Source: Desulfuribacillus stibiiarsenatis (lineage in GTDB: Bacteria; Bacillota; Bacilli; Desulfuribacillales; Desulfuribacillaceae). From it: 64,000 nucleotides of DNA. The number at the start of each line of letters is the position of its first letter. Positions within the stretch are counted from its first letter, which is position 1. A program made the position numbers and the translations under genes. The DNA is taken from the NCBI RefSeq assembly GCF_001742305.1, contig NZ_MJAT01000036.1, positions 1-64,000 on the forward strand, read 5' to 3'. Shown in pieces: positions 8,863 through 16,502 of the stretch. The notes beneath the pieces were generated by a model. The model saw nothing but the letters and a program-made list of their open reading frames with translations. It made no database searches and was not told where the DNA came from.

Positions 8863-9340
8863 GCTTCTTGAATTTTTCTTGATCTATTATATATTGTTCT
8901 GAGTTTATATAAGTCCACATTTCGAGAACATTGAACAAATCTATGAAGAAATGTTTGTACAAAAGCCAGTAAGGATCACAATAGTGGGACAAACCCAAAC
9001 GTCCTTGATTTTGGTCCAGCTCATACAACATAACACCCACATCATCAATTAAGATACGATTGGGCTCATTATCTATTTCGATATAATATTCAATAAAGCC
9101 TATGATAATACGAAATGGGGTTTGTCTAGTTCTCCAATCTGTAAGGTCAACATCCAGTTTATCGATTTCATCTTTAGACAATGTTTTAATATGACGAATT
9201 AAGCTATGTGAAGCAGTTTTAATAGGTTCTTGAGAGAATAATAAGAATCCATTTTGAATATCCAGTTGATCCCATCTTACAATTTCTATGGTTTCAGTTT
9301 TAAAATATCTTGAATAATCTTCTAGTTTAAAATCATTCAT
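8852..9340 (-). CDS. orphan 162-aa protein, function unknown
   Basis: Not recognised. 162 aa from ATG 9338-9340, preceded by a GGGGG ribosome-binding stretch seven bases away; an ATG at 9367 would add nine residues with poorer context. The protein is acidic and rich in aromatic residues (DWRTRQTPFRI, IEYYIEI, YCDPYWLLYK), soluble by eye. That composition recalls small immunity or orphan accessory proteins, but no family can be named. Its 3' end overlaps the MBL-fold fragment by 11 bp on the opposite strand. A TATAAT on the minus strand lies at 9412-9417 and a palindrome related to those beside the wHTH gene overlaps the expected -35 position. Confidence 0.6.
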   Translation of the reverse strand: MNDFKLEDYSRYFKTETIEIVRWDQLDIQNGFLLFSQEPIKTASHSLIRHIKTLSKDEIDKLDVDLTDWRTRQTPFRIIIGFIEYYIEIDNEPNRILIDDVGVMLYELDQNQGRLGLSHYCDPYWLLYKHFFIDLFNVLEMWTYINSEQYIIDQEKFKKLIY

Positions 9341-9436
9341 TAAAAAACCCCCTAATTTTTTTTGCAAGCTATCCAGTTTTCATTGTTCAGTATTTATGAA
9401 TACTCAATCTAATTATATAAAGCCGAACTAATAGGA

Positions 9437-9455
9437 AGAGACACCTGTATGTCGG
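9437..9455. promoter_or_regulatory. third copy of the GACA...TGTC palindrome
   Basis: AGAGACACCTGTATGTCGG matches 16 of 19 positions of the site at 8046-8064. It lies about 100 bp upstream of the minus-strand gene starting at 9340. It is 20 to 35 bp upstream of that gene's candidate -10 (TATAAT at 9412-9417, read on the minus strand), so a bound protein would cover the -35. Confidence 0.5.
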
Positions 9456-9774
9456 CAAGCATCGCAATGATTTTTTTGGATTGAAAAAATGATTTCTTAT
9501 AAGATTGAAATCAAAAACTGACGATTGGCAGTTTCTTTGAATAGAAGTTGCTTAAGATTTGCAAAACCGGTTATAATAAACGCCGCGTCTTTGGCAAGAT
9601 TCATTACATGAATGATGCAAATACATTTTGTGAGGGAATAGGTAGATAGGGGCACTGACAGCCAAGATGGCTGCTAGAATTGTTGTGTGGTATCTGGAGC
9701 AGAATGTAGATGCGCAGATTGTATTTATATGGTAAAATAAGTTTAGTTTATTAATGAAAGGAGAATTGATCGAT

Positions 9775-10035
9775 ATGACTCTAGCTAAGAAAATCGAGAA
9801 TATTCTTAAAGATGAATTAAAGCCAGAGGATGTAAAAACGATTGTTGATATGGCTGAGTTTCTGAAATATAAGAGTTCACTGGCAAAGTGGGATAAAATA
9901 AATGAATCGGAGCCGGAGTATATAACTGAAGATGAAAAAAATGAAATTGACAAGAAAAAGGCATCTGGTGACTACGTATCACAAAAGCAATTACTAAAAG
10001 AACTTGGAATATCTGAAGATGAAATACACCGTTAA
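9775..10035 (+). CDS. type II antitoxin, RelB/DUF2281-like
   Basis: 86 aa from ATG 9775, about 11 bases after AAAGGAG; the in-frame ATG at 9754 lies before that ribosome-binding site and is less likely. The protein is small, charged and helical (KKIENILKDEL, VDMAEFLKYKS) with a flexible acidic middle and a C-terminal LLKELGISEDE, as in antitoxins that wrap around RelE toxins. It overlaps the toxin gene by 17 bp, the usual coupling of such pairs. It would neutralise the toxin and probably repress the operon. Confidence 0.7.
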   Translation: MTLAKKIENILKDELKPEDVKTIVDMAEFLKYKSSLAKWDKINESEPEYITEDEKNEIDKKKASGDYVSQKQLLKELGISEDEIHR

Positions 10036-10270
10036 ATATCAAAAGGATTGTATTAAATATCTGAAGAAGTTAGACAAACTCATGCAGATTAGAATTATTA
10101 AGGCCATAAATCAACTACCTGATGGCGATGTAAAACTATTAAAGAATTGTAAGGATGATTATAGGTTAAGAGTAGGTATCCAGAGGATTATATTTAACAA
10201 AGATGATGATAAAAAGGAAATCTATATTATAAAGATTTCCCCTCGCGGAGAAGTATATAAGCGATTATAG
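10019..10270 (+). CDS. RelE/ParE-family toxin
   Basis: 83 aa from ATG 10019 inside the antitoxin end. It shows the compact RelE/ParE pattern: KYTVKYQKDCIKYLKKLDK at the N-terminus, a helix, then DDYRLRVGIQRIIF and a C-terminal EIYIIKISPRGEVYKRL. Conserved Arg in YRLRVG and the R/Y-containing end match ribosome-dependent mRNA interferases of this superfamily. Whether it cleaves mRNA (RelE) or poisons gyrase (ParE) cannot be told from the sequence. A strong terminator follows. Confidence 0.8.
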   Translation: MKYTVKYQKDCIKYLKKLDKLMQIRIIKAINQLPDGDVKLLKNCKDDYRLRVGIQRIIFNKDDDKKEIYIIKISPRGEVYKRL

Positions 10271-10300
10271 TAACACTTAAATGAAATGGATTTAAACAGT

Positions 10301-10345
10301 GCCAAATTACGAATATAGACTTTGTAATTTGGCGTTTTCTTTTTC
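10301..10345 (+). terminator. intrinsic terminator after the toxin-antitoxin operon
   Basis: GCCAAATTAC at 10301-10310 pairs with GTAATTTGGC at 10324-10333, followed by a T-rich run. It separates the accessory island from panE. Confidence 0.85.
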
Positions 10346-10354
10346 TATATAGGT

Positions 10355-10384
10355 TTGATAATTGTCTTGAAATTCGGGTATAAT
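10355..10384 (+). promoter_or_regulatory. SigA-type promoter for panE
   Basis: TTGATA at 10355-10360 and TATAAT at 10379-10384 with an 18-bp spacer. The leader that follows (about 150 nt) holds a small hairpin GCAAGG/CCTTGC near 10420-10442 of unknown meaning. Confidence 0.65.
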
Positions 10385-10546
10385 TATGAGCTACTACAAT
10401 GCAGGGAAAACACATAGGGCAAGGAAATGTGATATGCCTTGCTAACGATATCATGCCAATCGATTCAAACAATGATATGGTGCCAGTATGGTTAATATAG
10501 AGCAAGAAGCGATTTTTGATAATTGAGGTTGTAAAGGAGTGTCCTT

Positions 10547-11473
10547 ATGGAAATAAAAACAGTATCCCTTATAGGTCTAGGTGCCTTAGGCGTGTTGTTT
10601 GGCGATCACTTATCGAGGAACATGCCCGAGGGAAAGCTTAAAGTTATTGCTGATCAAGGGCGCATTGATAAATATGAAAAGAACGGCGTATTCATCAACG
10701 GTCGTCAGTGTAACTTCCAATATATACTGCCAGAAACTCACTGTGAGCCAGCAGATCTTGTGATATTTGCTGTAAAATATAATAATCTAGAAGAAGCGAT
10801 TGAGGCAGTCAGACATCATGTAGGAGAGTATACCAACATAATCTCTTTGTTAAATGGCATTACCAGTGAATCGATTATCGGTCAAAGTTATGGAATGGAC
10901 AAAATGGTCTATTGCGTAGCCCAGGGAATGGTTGCTGTAAAGGTTGAGAATAAGCTCACTTGTGAAAATATGGGTTTGTTGTGCATTGGTGATCGGGAAC
11001 CAGGGCAGATCTCCGAAAAGGTTAAACGTGTAGCGGATTTCTTCGCGAGAACGGGACTCCCACACGAGGTGGAAACGGATATGTACCGTCGCCTATGGGG
11101 CAAACTAATGCTTAATGTCGGTGTGAATCAAACCATAGCTGTATATGAGACGAAATTCGCTGGTGTTCAAGCGGAAGGTGAAGCGCGGGATATGATGATT
11201 GCAGCGATGAAAGAAGTGATTGCTGTATCTGAGAAAGAGGGCGTTCATTTAACAGAACAGGACCTCAAGTACTGGTTAGACGTTCTAAGTACATTAGACC
11301 CTACAGGTAAACCATCTATGCGTCAAGATGTGGAAGCAAAGCGCTACAGTGAAGTGGAATTATTCTCAGGTACTATTATTCATTTAGGCAAAAAATATGG
11401 TGTTCCAACACCAGTGAATCAAAAGTTCTATGACTGGATTCGCAAGACAGAGGATACATACCAAAGAATTTAA
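10547..11473 (+). CDS. panE: ketopantoate reductase (2-dehydropantoate 2-reductase)
   Basis: 308 aa, normal length. The N-terminal Rossmann motif LIGLGALGVLFG (residues 8-19) binds NADPH. AVKYNN and the conserved YRRLWGKLMLNVGVNQ block near residues 178-195 are ApbA/PanE signatures with the catalytic lysine and asparagines. It makes pantoate for coenzyme A synthesis. AGGAGTG lies eight bases before ATG. A panE relative also stands near bshC and mraZ in many Bacilli, which fits this neighbourhood. Exact substrate is inferred, as the family includes paralogues acting on other 2-oxo acids. Confidence 0.85.
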   Translation: MEIKTVSLIGLGALGVLFGDHLSRNMPEGKLKVIADQGRIDKYEKNGVFINGRQCNFQYILPETHCEPADLVIFAVKYNNLEEAIEAVRHHVGEYTNIISLLNGITSESIIGQSYGMDKMVYCVAQGMVAVKVENKLTCENMGLLCIGDREPGQISEKVKRVADFFARTGLPHEVETDMYRRLWGKLMLNVGVNQTIAVYETKFAGVQAEGEARDMMIAAMKEVIAVSEKEGVHLTEQDLKYWLDVLSTLDPTGKPSMRQDVEAKRYSEVELFSGTIIHLGKKYGVPTPVNQKFYDWIRKTEDTYQRI

Positions 11474-11477
11474 AGAA

Positions 11478-12740
11478 ATGAGTGATACAATGTTTTTTGT
11501 TGTAGTTACAATTGTATTAGGATTCAATTTAGGCTGGTATTTACTCAGCGATTGGTGGTTGCGTAAGGAATTACATAGTTATCCTAAGGCGAGACGGTAT
11601 AGTCGAATAGCCCTAGTTATATGGATGTTCATTGTGTTCGTGCCTATTGTGAGTCAATTGGTTGGGCTAGGAAACCCGTTGGAGTACGGTCCTTGGATAT
11701 GGACTTCTGTGCTATATCTATGGATGGGCGCAATTCTATTTTGGATGCTAGGATTAGCTATTATTGGGATTCCGACTTGGGGATTCTTAAGATATTACGA
11801 CCGTAAGAATCGCAAGCAGGTTACCCATTCAGAGCAAATGCAAGCAACGGAAGTATTGGAATCAACAGCGCAAGACAATATCCTTAGCAGAAGACAAGTA
11901 CTTAAATTGGGCTTAGTTGCAGCACCGCCATTGCTTGTTGGTAGCACTGCAATCGCAACTGTATTTGCAAAGGACCGTTTAAATGTCCGATACATCGACT
12001 TACCAGTGAGAAATCTACCTCATGATCTTGAAGGTTATACAATCACTCATCTTTCTGATACTCACGTTGGGATTGTAACGGGAAGAGAGCGGATTGAGAA
12101 CATTGTAAATACAGCGAATCAGTTAAAAAGTAATATGACGGTTGTTACTGGTGACATTCTAGATAACAACTTTGAATATATGCCTGATTTAGTGGATACC
12201 ATAGGGCAATTGAAAGCAGATCATGGTGTCCATTTATGTATTGGTAACCATGATAAAATACACAATGCAAATGAGTGGATTACTACTGTTAGAAATGCAG
12301 GAATGGATTTGCTTTTGGACGAATCGATTGTCATTGATACTGGTGGCACTCCAATTAAGCTATTAGGAATCGATTATTCACGCCAAGAGGCCGATGATTA
12401 TCGGAACATTCGTAAGGCGGATGAACATGTTAACACACCAGAAAACGGTTTGAAAATATTACTTGCACATCATCCCCATGCATTTGATCCAGCATCAGAA
12501 GCGGACATTCCAATTACGTTAGCGGGACATACCCATGGCGGGCAGATTGCAATTCGAATTGGCGAAGAATATGAACTATTCAATGCAGGAAATTATTTGT
12601 TCCGATATGTGGATGGTATTTATCGCAAGGAGCAAGGGAATAGCCTTTATGTTCATCGCGGGTCTGGAGACTGGTTCCCACTAAGAGCAGGGGTTCCGAC
12701 TGAGGTAGTGCAAATACGTCTAGTGAGAGAAGAAACTTAG
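11478..12740 (+). CDS. membrane-anchored metallophosphoesterase (YkuE-like)
   Basis: 420 aa from ATG 11478, four bases after the panE stop; ATG 11490 is an alternative and neither has a strong ribosome-binding site. Three membrane segments fill residues about 5-110. An internal SRRQVLKLGLVAA stretch resembles a twin-arginine motif leading into another hydrophobic segment. The calcineurin-like phosphoesterase domain then shows LSDTHVG, VTGDILDNN, CIGNHDK, LLAHHPH and LAGHTHGGQI, giving all metal-binding blocks. Members hydrolyse phosphodiesters, possibly lipid or envelope substrates, outside the membrane. Probably co-transcribed with panE. Confidence 0.8.
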   Translation: MSDTMFFVVVTIVLGFNLGWYLLSDWWLRKELHSYPKARRYSRIALVIWMFIVFVPIVSQLVGLGNPLEYGPWIWTSVLYLWMGAILFWMLGLAIIGIPTWGFLRYYDRKNRKQVTHSEQMQATEVLESTAQDNILSRRQVLKLGLVAAPPLLVGSTAIATVFAKDRLNVRYIDLPVRNLPHDLEGYTITHLSDTHVGIVTGRERIENIVNTANQLKSNMTVVTGDILDNNFEYMPDLVDTIGQLKADHGVHLCIGNHDKIHNANEWITTVRNAGMDLLLDESIVIDTGGTPIKLLGIDYSRQEADDYRNIRKADEHVNTPENGLKILLAHHPHAFDPASEADIPITLAGHTHGGQIAIRIGEEYELFNAGNYLFRYVDGIYRKEQGNSLYVHRGSGDWFPLRAGVPTEVVQIRLVREET

Positions 12741-12748
12741 GTGAAGAT

Positions 12749-13177
12749 ATGAGTACATTTAATCAAGTGAATATCAAAGAATACAACAAACAGGTTAGAA
12801 AAATAGCTGTGTGGGGGGCATTAAAATCTTTTGCGCTGTCTTTAGCCCTAGATATTATAGGAAGTAAAATGATACCAGCAACGTTAGCTTCGAGCTTTCT
12901 CATTCAGGCTGCTTTCTCTTACATTATTGACGTTAGAATCATTAAGCAGAGTGGCTTAGATGTCTATAAGGTAAAGTATGATATGTTTGGTGATCATATA
13001 AATGCGGCGAAAAGCGCAGCAACTAGTGAATTGATACGAGTTTTTATATCACAGCAGAAGTTTAAGTTATTCTCCAATGTGATTCCGGTTTTAGGGGCAT
13101 TCTACACGGCACTCGTTGTTTATCGAAGTATTCGAAGAATTGGTTATATGAGTTTGAAAGACGTTACAAACGAATAA
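12749..13177 (+). CDS. small membrane protein, family unknown
   Basis: 142 aa, 8 bp after the phosphoesterase gene with AGGTGAAG before ATG. Hydrophobic stretches lie at about 20-60 (ALSLALDIIGSKMIPATLAS) and 110-130 (VIPVLGAFYTALVVYRSI), separated by an amphipathic basic segment. Glycine and alanine spacing recalls DUF697-like or EcsC-like membrane proteins, but I cannot assign it. It closes the panE operon before a bidirectional terminator. Confidence 0.65.
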   Translation: MSTFNQVNIKEYNKQVRKIAVWGALKSFALSLALDIIGSKMIPATLASSFLIQAAFSYIIDVRIIKQSGLDVYKVKYDMFGDHINAAKSAATSELIRVFISQQKFKLFSNVIPVLGAFYTALVVYRSIRRIGYMSLKDVTNE

Positions 13178-13186
13178 CATCATAAT

Positions 13187-13225
13187 AAAAATTGCCCCTA
13201 ATAATATGACTAGGGGCAATTTTTA
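13187..13225. terminator. bidirectional terminator between the panE operon and tpx
   Basis: AAAATTGCCCCTA pairs with TAGGGGCAATTTTT around a 10-base loop. A-run and T-run on the two sides let it serve both convergent operons. Confidence 0.9.
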
Positions 13226-13261
13226 TAATACAATATACGCAAATCTAATTTATATAAGAAT

Positions 13262-13762
13262 TTATTTTGCTGCTTTGACTGCTTCAATTGCTGCATCATA
13301 GTTCGGATGATCTGTTACTTCTGGTACAATTTCTATGTATGTAATAGTATCGCTAGAATCTACAACAAACACAGCGCGCGCTAATAGACGAAGCTCTTCA
13401 ATGGTGACTCCATAGGCATTACCAAATGACAAGTCGCGATGATCGGAGACTGTTTGTACATTTTCAATACCAGCAGCGCCACACCAACGTGCTTGGGCAA
13501 AAGGTAAGTCTACACTGACTGTGTACACCTTCGTACCGTCTAATTTACTTGCTGCTTCATTAAACTTTCGAGTCTGCATATCACAAACGCCTGTGTCGAT
13601 TGAAGGCACTACGCTAATTAAGCGAACTTGACCTTTAGAATCTGCTAAAGTCACAGGAGATAAGTCATTCGCTAAAACTGTGAAATCTGGGGCTTTCTCT
13701 CCTACTTTTACTTGAGTTCCTACTAGAGTTAATGGATTTCCTTGAAAAGTTACATTCGCCAT
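13262..13762 (-). CDS. tpx: thiol peroxidase (Tpx, atypical 2-Cys peroxiredoxin)
   Basis: 166 aa from ATG 13762, eight bases after AGGAGGA on the minus strand; longer reading to 13804 has no ribosome-binding site. Contains [16 protein letters not shown], the peroxidatic Cys in [16 protein letters not shown] and the resolving Cys in FAQARWCGA, plus a C-terminal [10 protein letters not shown] as in Tpx. It reduces hydrogen peroxide and alkyl hydroperoxides with thioredoxin in the cytoplasm. Single gene, facing a shared terminator. Both active-site cysteines are ordinary Cys codons, unlike the candidate selenoprotein nearby. Confidence 0.92.
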   Translation of the reverse strand: MANVTFQGNPLTLVGTQVKVGEKAPDFTVLANDLSPVTLADSKGQVRLISVVPSIDTGVCDMQTRKFNEAASKLDGTKVYTVSVDLPFAQARWCGAAGIENVQTVSDHRDLSFGNAYGVTIEELRLLARAVFVVDSSDTITYIEIVPEVTDHPNYDAAIEAVKAAK

Positions 13763-13917
13763 ACATTGCATCCTCCTAGTAAAATATGTAAAACTACAAT
13801 TCAATCATATATGTATTGTGCTATAATTTCAACTAATTCACTCATAAGAATTTAAATTTTTGATATCTTAAACAACATAGGATACACTTTGTTAGAAACA
13901 AGATTGGAGGGTTATAT

Positions 13918-14637
13918 ATGTCAAATTTCTATACCGAAATTTCGAAGTATTATGATGAAATATTCCCTACAGGTAGTGCACAAATCTCCTTGATTCAGGA
14001 ACTGGCAGGAGAGGCTCCGAAAGATATTCTTGACGTGGCTTGTGGTACAGGGGGGTATTCTTTAGGTTTAAAGGAAGCCGGATATAATATTACAGCGATT
14101 GATTTAGATGAAGGAATGATTGAAGGGTTAAAGCAGAAGGATCCAGCGATTGATGTGCATGTGCTCAATATGTTAGACATTGAGCAATTGAATAAGAAAT
14201 TCGATGTGATTTTCTGTATCGGTAATTCACTGGTGCATTTAGATAACAATGAAGAGATTGGAAAGTTTTTTGCTATATGTAAAAAGTGTCTGAAGCCTCA
14301 AGGGAAAATCTTACTGCAAATCGTGAACTATGATCGTGTTTTAATAAAAAATATTGAAAGCCTCCCTTTAATTAAGAATGACAAAGTTCCGTTAACGTTT
14401 GAACGTTACTATGAATATTTAGAGCACACTCATAAGATTAACTTCAAAAGTATTCTTAAGGTGGATGGACAAGAGCTTGAGAATCAAGTATATTTACACC
14501 CGATTCAATACTGCGATATTTATGAGCTATTAGATAATCTAGGGTATACTGATATTGAGTTTTATGGTAGTTTTAAAAAAGATCGTTTTGATTCCTTAGA
14601 ATCGTTACCTTTAATCGTAACTGCTAAGGTGGAATAA
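13918..14637 (+). CDS. class I SAM-dependent methyltransferase
   Basis: 239 aa with GGAGGG nine bases before ATG. Motif I DILDVACGTGGYSLGL (residues about 38-53), motif II with acidic ITAIDLDEGM, and FCIGNSLVHL near residue 100 define the Rossmann methyltransferase fold. The substrate is not evident; relatives methylate small molecules. It precedes the TGA-containing ArsC-like gene on the same strand by 54 bp, so they may be co-transcribed. Confidence 0.8.
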   Translation: MSNFYTEISKYYDEIFPTGSAQISLIQELAGEAPKDILDVACGTGGYSLGLKEAGYNITAIDLDEGMIEGLKQKDPAIDVHVLNMLDIEQLNKKFDVIFCIGNSLVHLDNNEEIGKFFAICKKCLKPQGKILLQIVNYDRVLIKNIESLPLIKNDKVPLTFERYYEYLEHTHKINFKSILKVDGQELENQVYLHPIQYCDIYELLDNLGYTDIEFYGSFKKDRFDSLESLPLIVTAKVE

Positions 14638-14691
14638 ATAAACGAATTAAGTACAAAAATTTATAGTATCTGAGATTTAGGAGGCAATTGA

Positions 14692-15051
14692 ATGGAATGG
14701 TTATTATACGAGTACCCAAGGTGAACTACTGTAAGGAAGGCCAAGGCTTGGCTTGATGCGCACCAAATCCCTTGTAAGACAAGACACATTATTAACGAAA
14801 ATCCGAATGCTGAAGAAGTAAGGGAATTACATAAGAACAGTGGACTTGATATTAAAAAGTTTATGAATACAAGTGGTATTAAATATAAAGAGCTTGGTTT
14901 AAAGGATAAGATTCCTACCATGAGTTTGGATGAAATCTATGAATTAATTGGACAAGACGGTATGCTTGTAAAAAGACCGATTATTACAAATGGTGAAAAG
15001 GTGTTAGTTGGATTTAAGGAAGAAGAGTGGGAAGGGCTATTACTCCGGTAA
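14692..15051 (+). CDS. ArsC/YusI-family protein with in-frame TGA at the catalytic Cys: candidate selenoprotein
   Basis: ATG 14692 is seven bases after AGGAGG. The frame runs 119 codons to TAA 15051 with one internal TGA, at 14722-14724 (codon 11). Read through, it aligns along its length with B. subtilis YusI (thioredoxin-fold ArsC/Spx relatives): EYPR-U-TTVRKAKAWLDAH corresponds to WYPKCGTCRKAKKWL, so TGA sits at the nucleophilic Cys. Later family blocks are intact: SGLDIKKFMNTSGIKYKEL, DGMLVKRPIITNGEKVLVGF. The second Cys of the family's CxxC is Val here. A SECIS-like hairpin follows the TGA. Likely a selenocysteine thiol-disulfide or reductase enzyme; arsenate as substrate is unproven. 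Its end overlaps the convergent MATE gene by 12 bp. A standard gene caller would report only a truncated ORF from 14863. The alternative is a nonsense-mutated pseudogene. Confidence 0.8.
14738..14754 (+). promoter_or_regulatory. SECIS-like hairpin downstream of the TGA
   Basis: AGGCCAA (14738-14744) pairs with TTGGCTT (14748-14754), including one G-U pair, around a three-base loop GGC. The apical loop begins 20 nt after the TGA. Bacterial SECIS elements lie within the coding region just after UGA, with a small apical loop that has G in its first two positions about 16-37 nt from UGA. This one meets those rules as I remember them. Confidence 0.65.
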
Positions 15052-16404
15052 TAACCCTTTTTCTATTTTTCTTTGGATAAAGCGTAGACGGGTAAGGAAA
15101 CCAGCAGCTGCAAAGCTTAGACCTATGGTAATACCAACCCAAAAGCCGAACGGTCCTAAAGGAGTATAAGCTGCTAATAAGTATGCTGTGGGGATGCCAA
15201 TAATCCAGTAGGCTACAAATGCGATGTAAAAAGGAATCGTAACATCCTTATATCCTCTTAAAGTACCCTGTAAGCTAGCTTGTGCTGCATCAGATAACTG
15301 AAAGATAACCGCAATCATGAAGAATTGTCCGGCTAACACAATAACCTCGGGATCGTTTGTATACAATGAAGCGATAGGCTCTCGAAATAATATCAAGATT
15401 GCAGCGTTAAATATAGCAATTCCTAATGCTCCGATCACTCCAATTAGGCTATACTGTTTAGCGCTATGTAATTTTTTTCCTCCAATGGAATATCCAACTA
15501 CGATTGTTAAGGCCATGGAAATGCTTAAAGGAATCATAAATATTAATGAAACAAAACTAAGGGCTATTTGATTGGCAGCAATTGTTGCTGTAGAATACAT
15601 CATCCCGATGAGTAACGTAACAACAGAAAAAATCGTAGCTTCAAAAAATATCGATAGCCCAATCGGAAACCCAATTGCAAGCTGTTCTTTCCATGCCTTC
15701 CAGGAAGGCTTGTCCCATGTTGCAAAAATTCGGTAATGTCGTACTTTGGGCAATCCGACAGCAACCAAAATACTAAATAGTAAAATCACCCAGTAAGTTA
15801 CGCCAGTAGCATATCCTGCACCAATACCACCTAAAGCGGGCATACCGAAATGGCCAAAGATTAACGCATAATTAAATAGAATATTAAATGGCACTGCTAA
15901 AACGGTAATTAACATAGTAATGCGAGTGAAACCTTGTCCATCAAAGAAATTCCGTAATACATTCGATACAAACAAGGGGATTATTCCAATAGATAGCCCA
16001 ATTAAATAATGAAATGCTATTCGTTGCACTTCTGTTTCTAAATCCATAAATATCAATATTGGATCAAGGGCAACTACTCCAATAAGTATTACAACAATAC
16101 CTAAGACCATGGATAAATAGATAGCTTGATTTACAGCAGGAGAAATTTTATTCACTTCTCCACTGCCAGTTAATTGCGCTACAATCGGTGTGACTGCTAA
16201 CAAGATCCCGATTGTAAAAGTAAAGACAGGCATCCATAAGCTAGATCCAATCGCTACTCCTGCTAGGTCTTGGGTACTAACGCGTCCTGACATAATGGTA
16301 TCAATAAAATTCATCGCTAATAGACTTAATTGAGTAACCATAATGGGCCACATGACGGAAATATACAAAACGATTTTCTGTCTCCAGGTTTCAGCATGAT
16401 ACAT
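15040..16404 (-). CDS. MATE-family multidrug or metabolite exporter
   Basis: 454 aa with about 12 hydrophobic segments, the normal MATE/NorM size. The N-terminus (VMWPIMVTQLSLLAMNFIDT then IMSGRVSTQDLAGVAIGSSL) and the repeated second half (WKAWKEQLAIGFPIGLSIFF, ANQIALSFVSLIFMIPLSIS) are diagnostic. It exports organic cations or drugs with sodium or proton coupling; the substrate is not readable. GGAGGC is six bases before ATG 16404. Directly before that site is a terminator-like hairpin, so expression may be attenuated. Confidence 0.9.
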   Translation of the reverse strand: MYHAETWRQKIVLYISVMWPIMVTQLSLLAMNFIDTIMSGRVSTQDLAGVAIGSSLWMPVFTFTIGILLAVTPIVAQLTGSGEVNKISPAVNQAIYLSMVLGIVVILIGVVALDPILIFMDLETEVQRIAFHYLIGLSIGIIPLFVSNVLRNFFDGQGFTRITMLITVLAVPFNILFNYALIFGHFGMPALGGIGAGYATGVTYWVILLFSILVAVGLPKVRHYRIFATWDKPSWKAWKEQLAIGFPIGLSIFFEATIFSVVTLLIGMMYSTATIAANQIALSFVSLIFMIPLSISMALTIVVGYSIGGKKLHSAKQYSLIGVIGALGIAIFNAAILILFREPIASLYTNDPEVIVLAGQFFMIAVIFQLSDAAQASLQGTLRGYKDVTIPFYIAFVAYWIIGIPTAYLLAAYTPLGPFGFWVGITIGLSFAAAGFLTRLRFIQRKIEKGLLPE

Positions 16405-16416
16405 AAAGTCGCCTCC

Positions 16417-16447
16417 AAAAAATTAGCAACCCAAATAGGGTTGCTAA
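16417..16447 (-). promoter_or_regulatory. terminator-like hairpin in the MATE gene leader
   Basis: TTAGCAACCC and GGGTTGCTAA form a perfect 10-bp stem with a five-base loop (16423-16447). On the minus strand six T residues follow, and the GGAGGC ribosome-binding site comes next without a gap. No minus-strand gene lies directly upstream, so it may be an attenuator or a repressor site in the exporter leader. Confidence 0.5.
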
Positions 16448-16502
16448 CCAAAGAACTAAGATAATATAATAAACACATAAACAGTCGAAAGCAGGTAAAA
16501 AA

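Noticed and set aside
9667-9735. 22-codon ORF (starts MAARIVVWYLEQ) between the orphan gene and the antitoxin
   Set aside because: No convincing ribosome-binding site and no recognisable match; could be a remnant, but it is too short to support.
9552-9953. 133-codon minus-strand ORF across the antitoxin region
   Set aside because: It is antisense to the antitoxin gene, with Ser- and Phe-rich composition typical of shadow frames.
11880-11990. Twin-arginine export signal in the metallophosphoesterase
   Set aside because: SRRQVLKLG lies internally after three membrane helices; a Tat role is possible but not supported over a simple membrane segment.
14863-15051. Separate 62-codon gene starting at ATG 14863
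   Set aside because: It is the in-frame 3' half of the TGA-containing ArsC-like gene and has no ribosome-binding site of its own.
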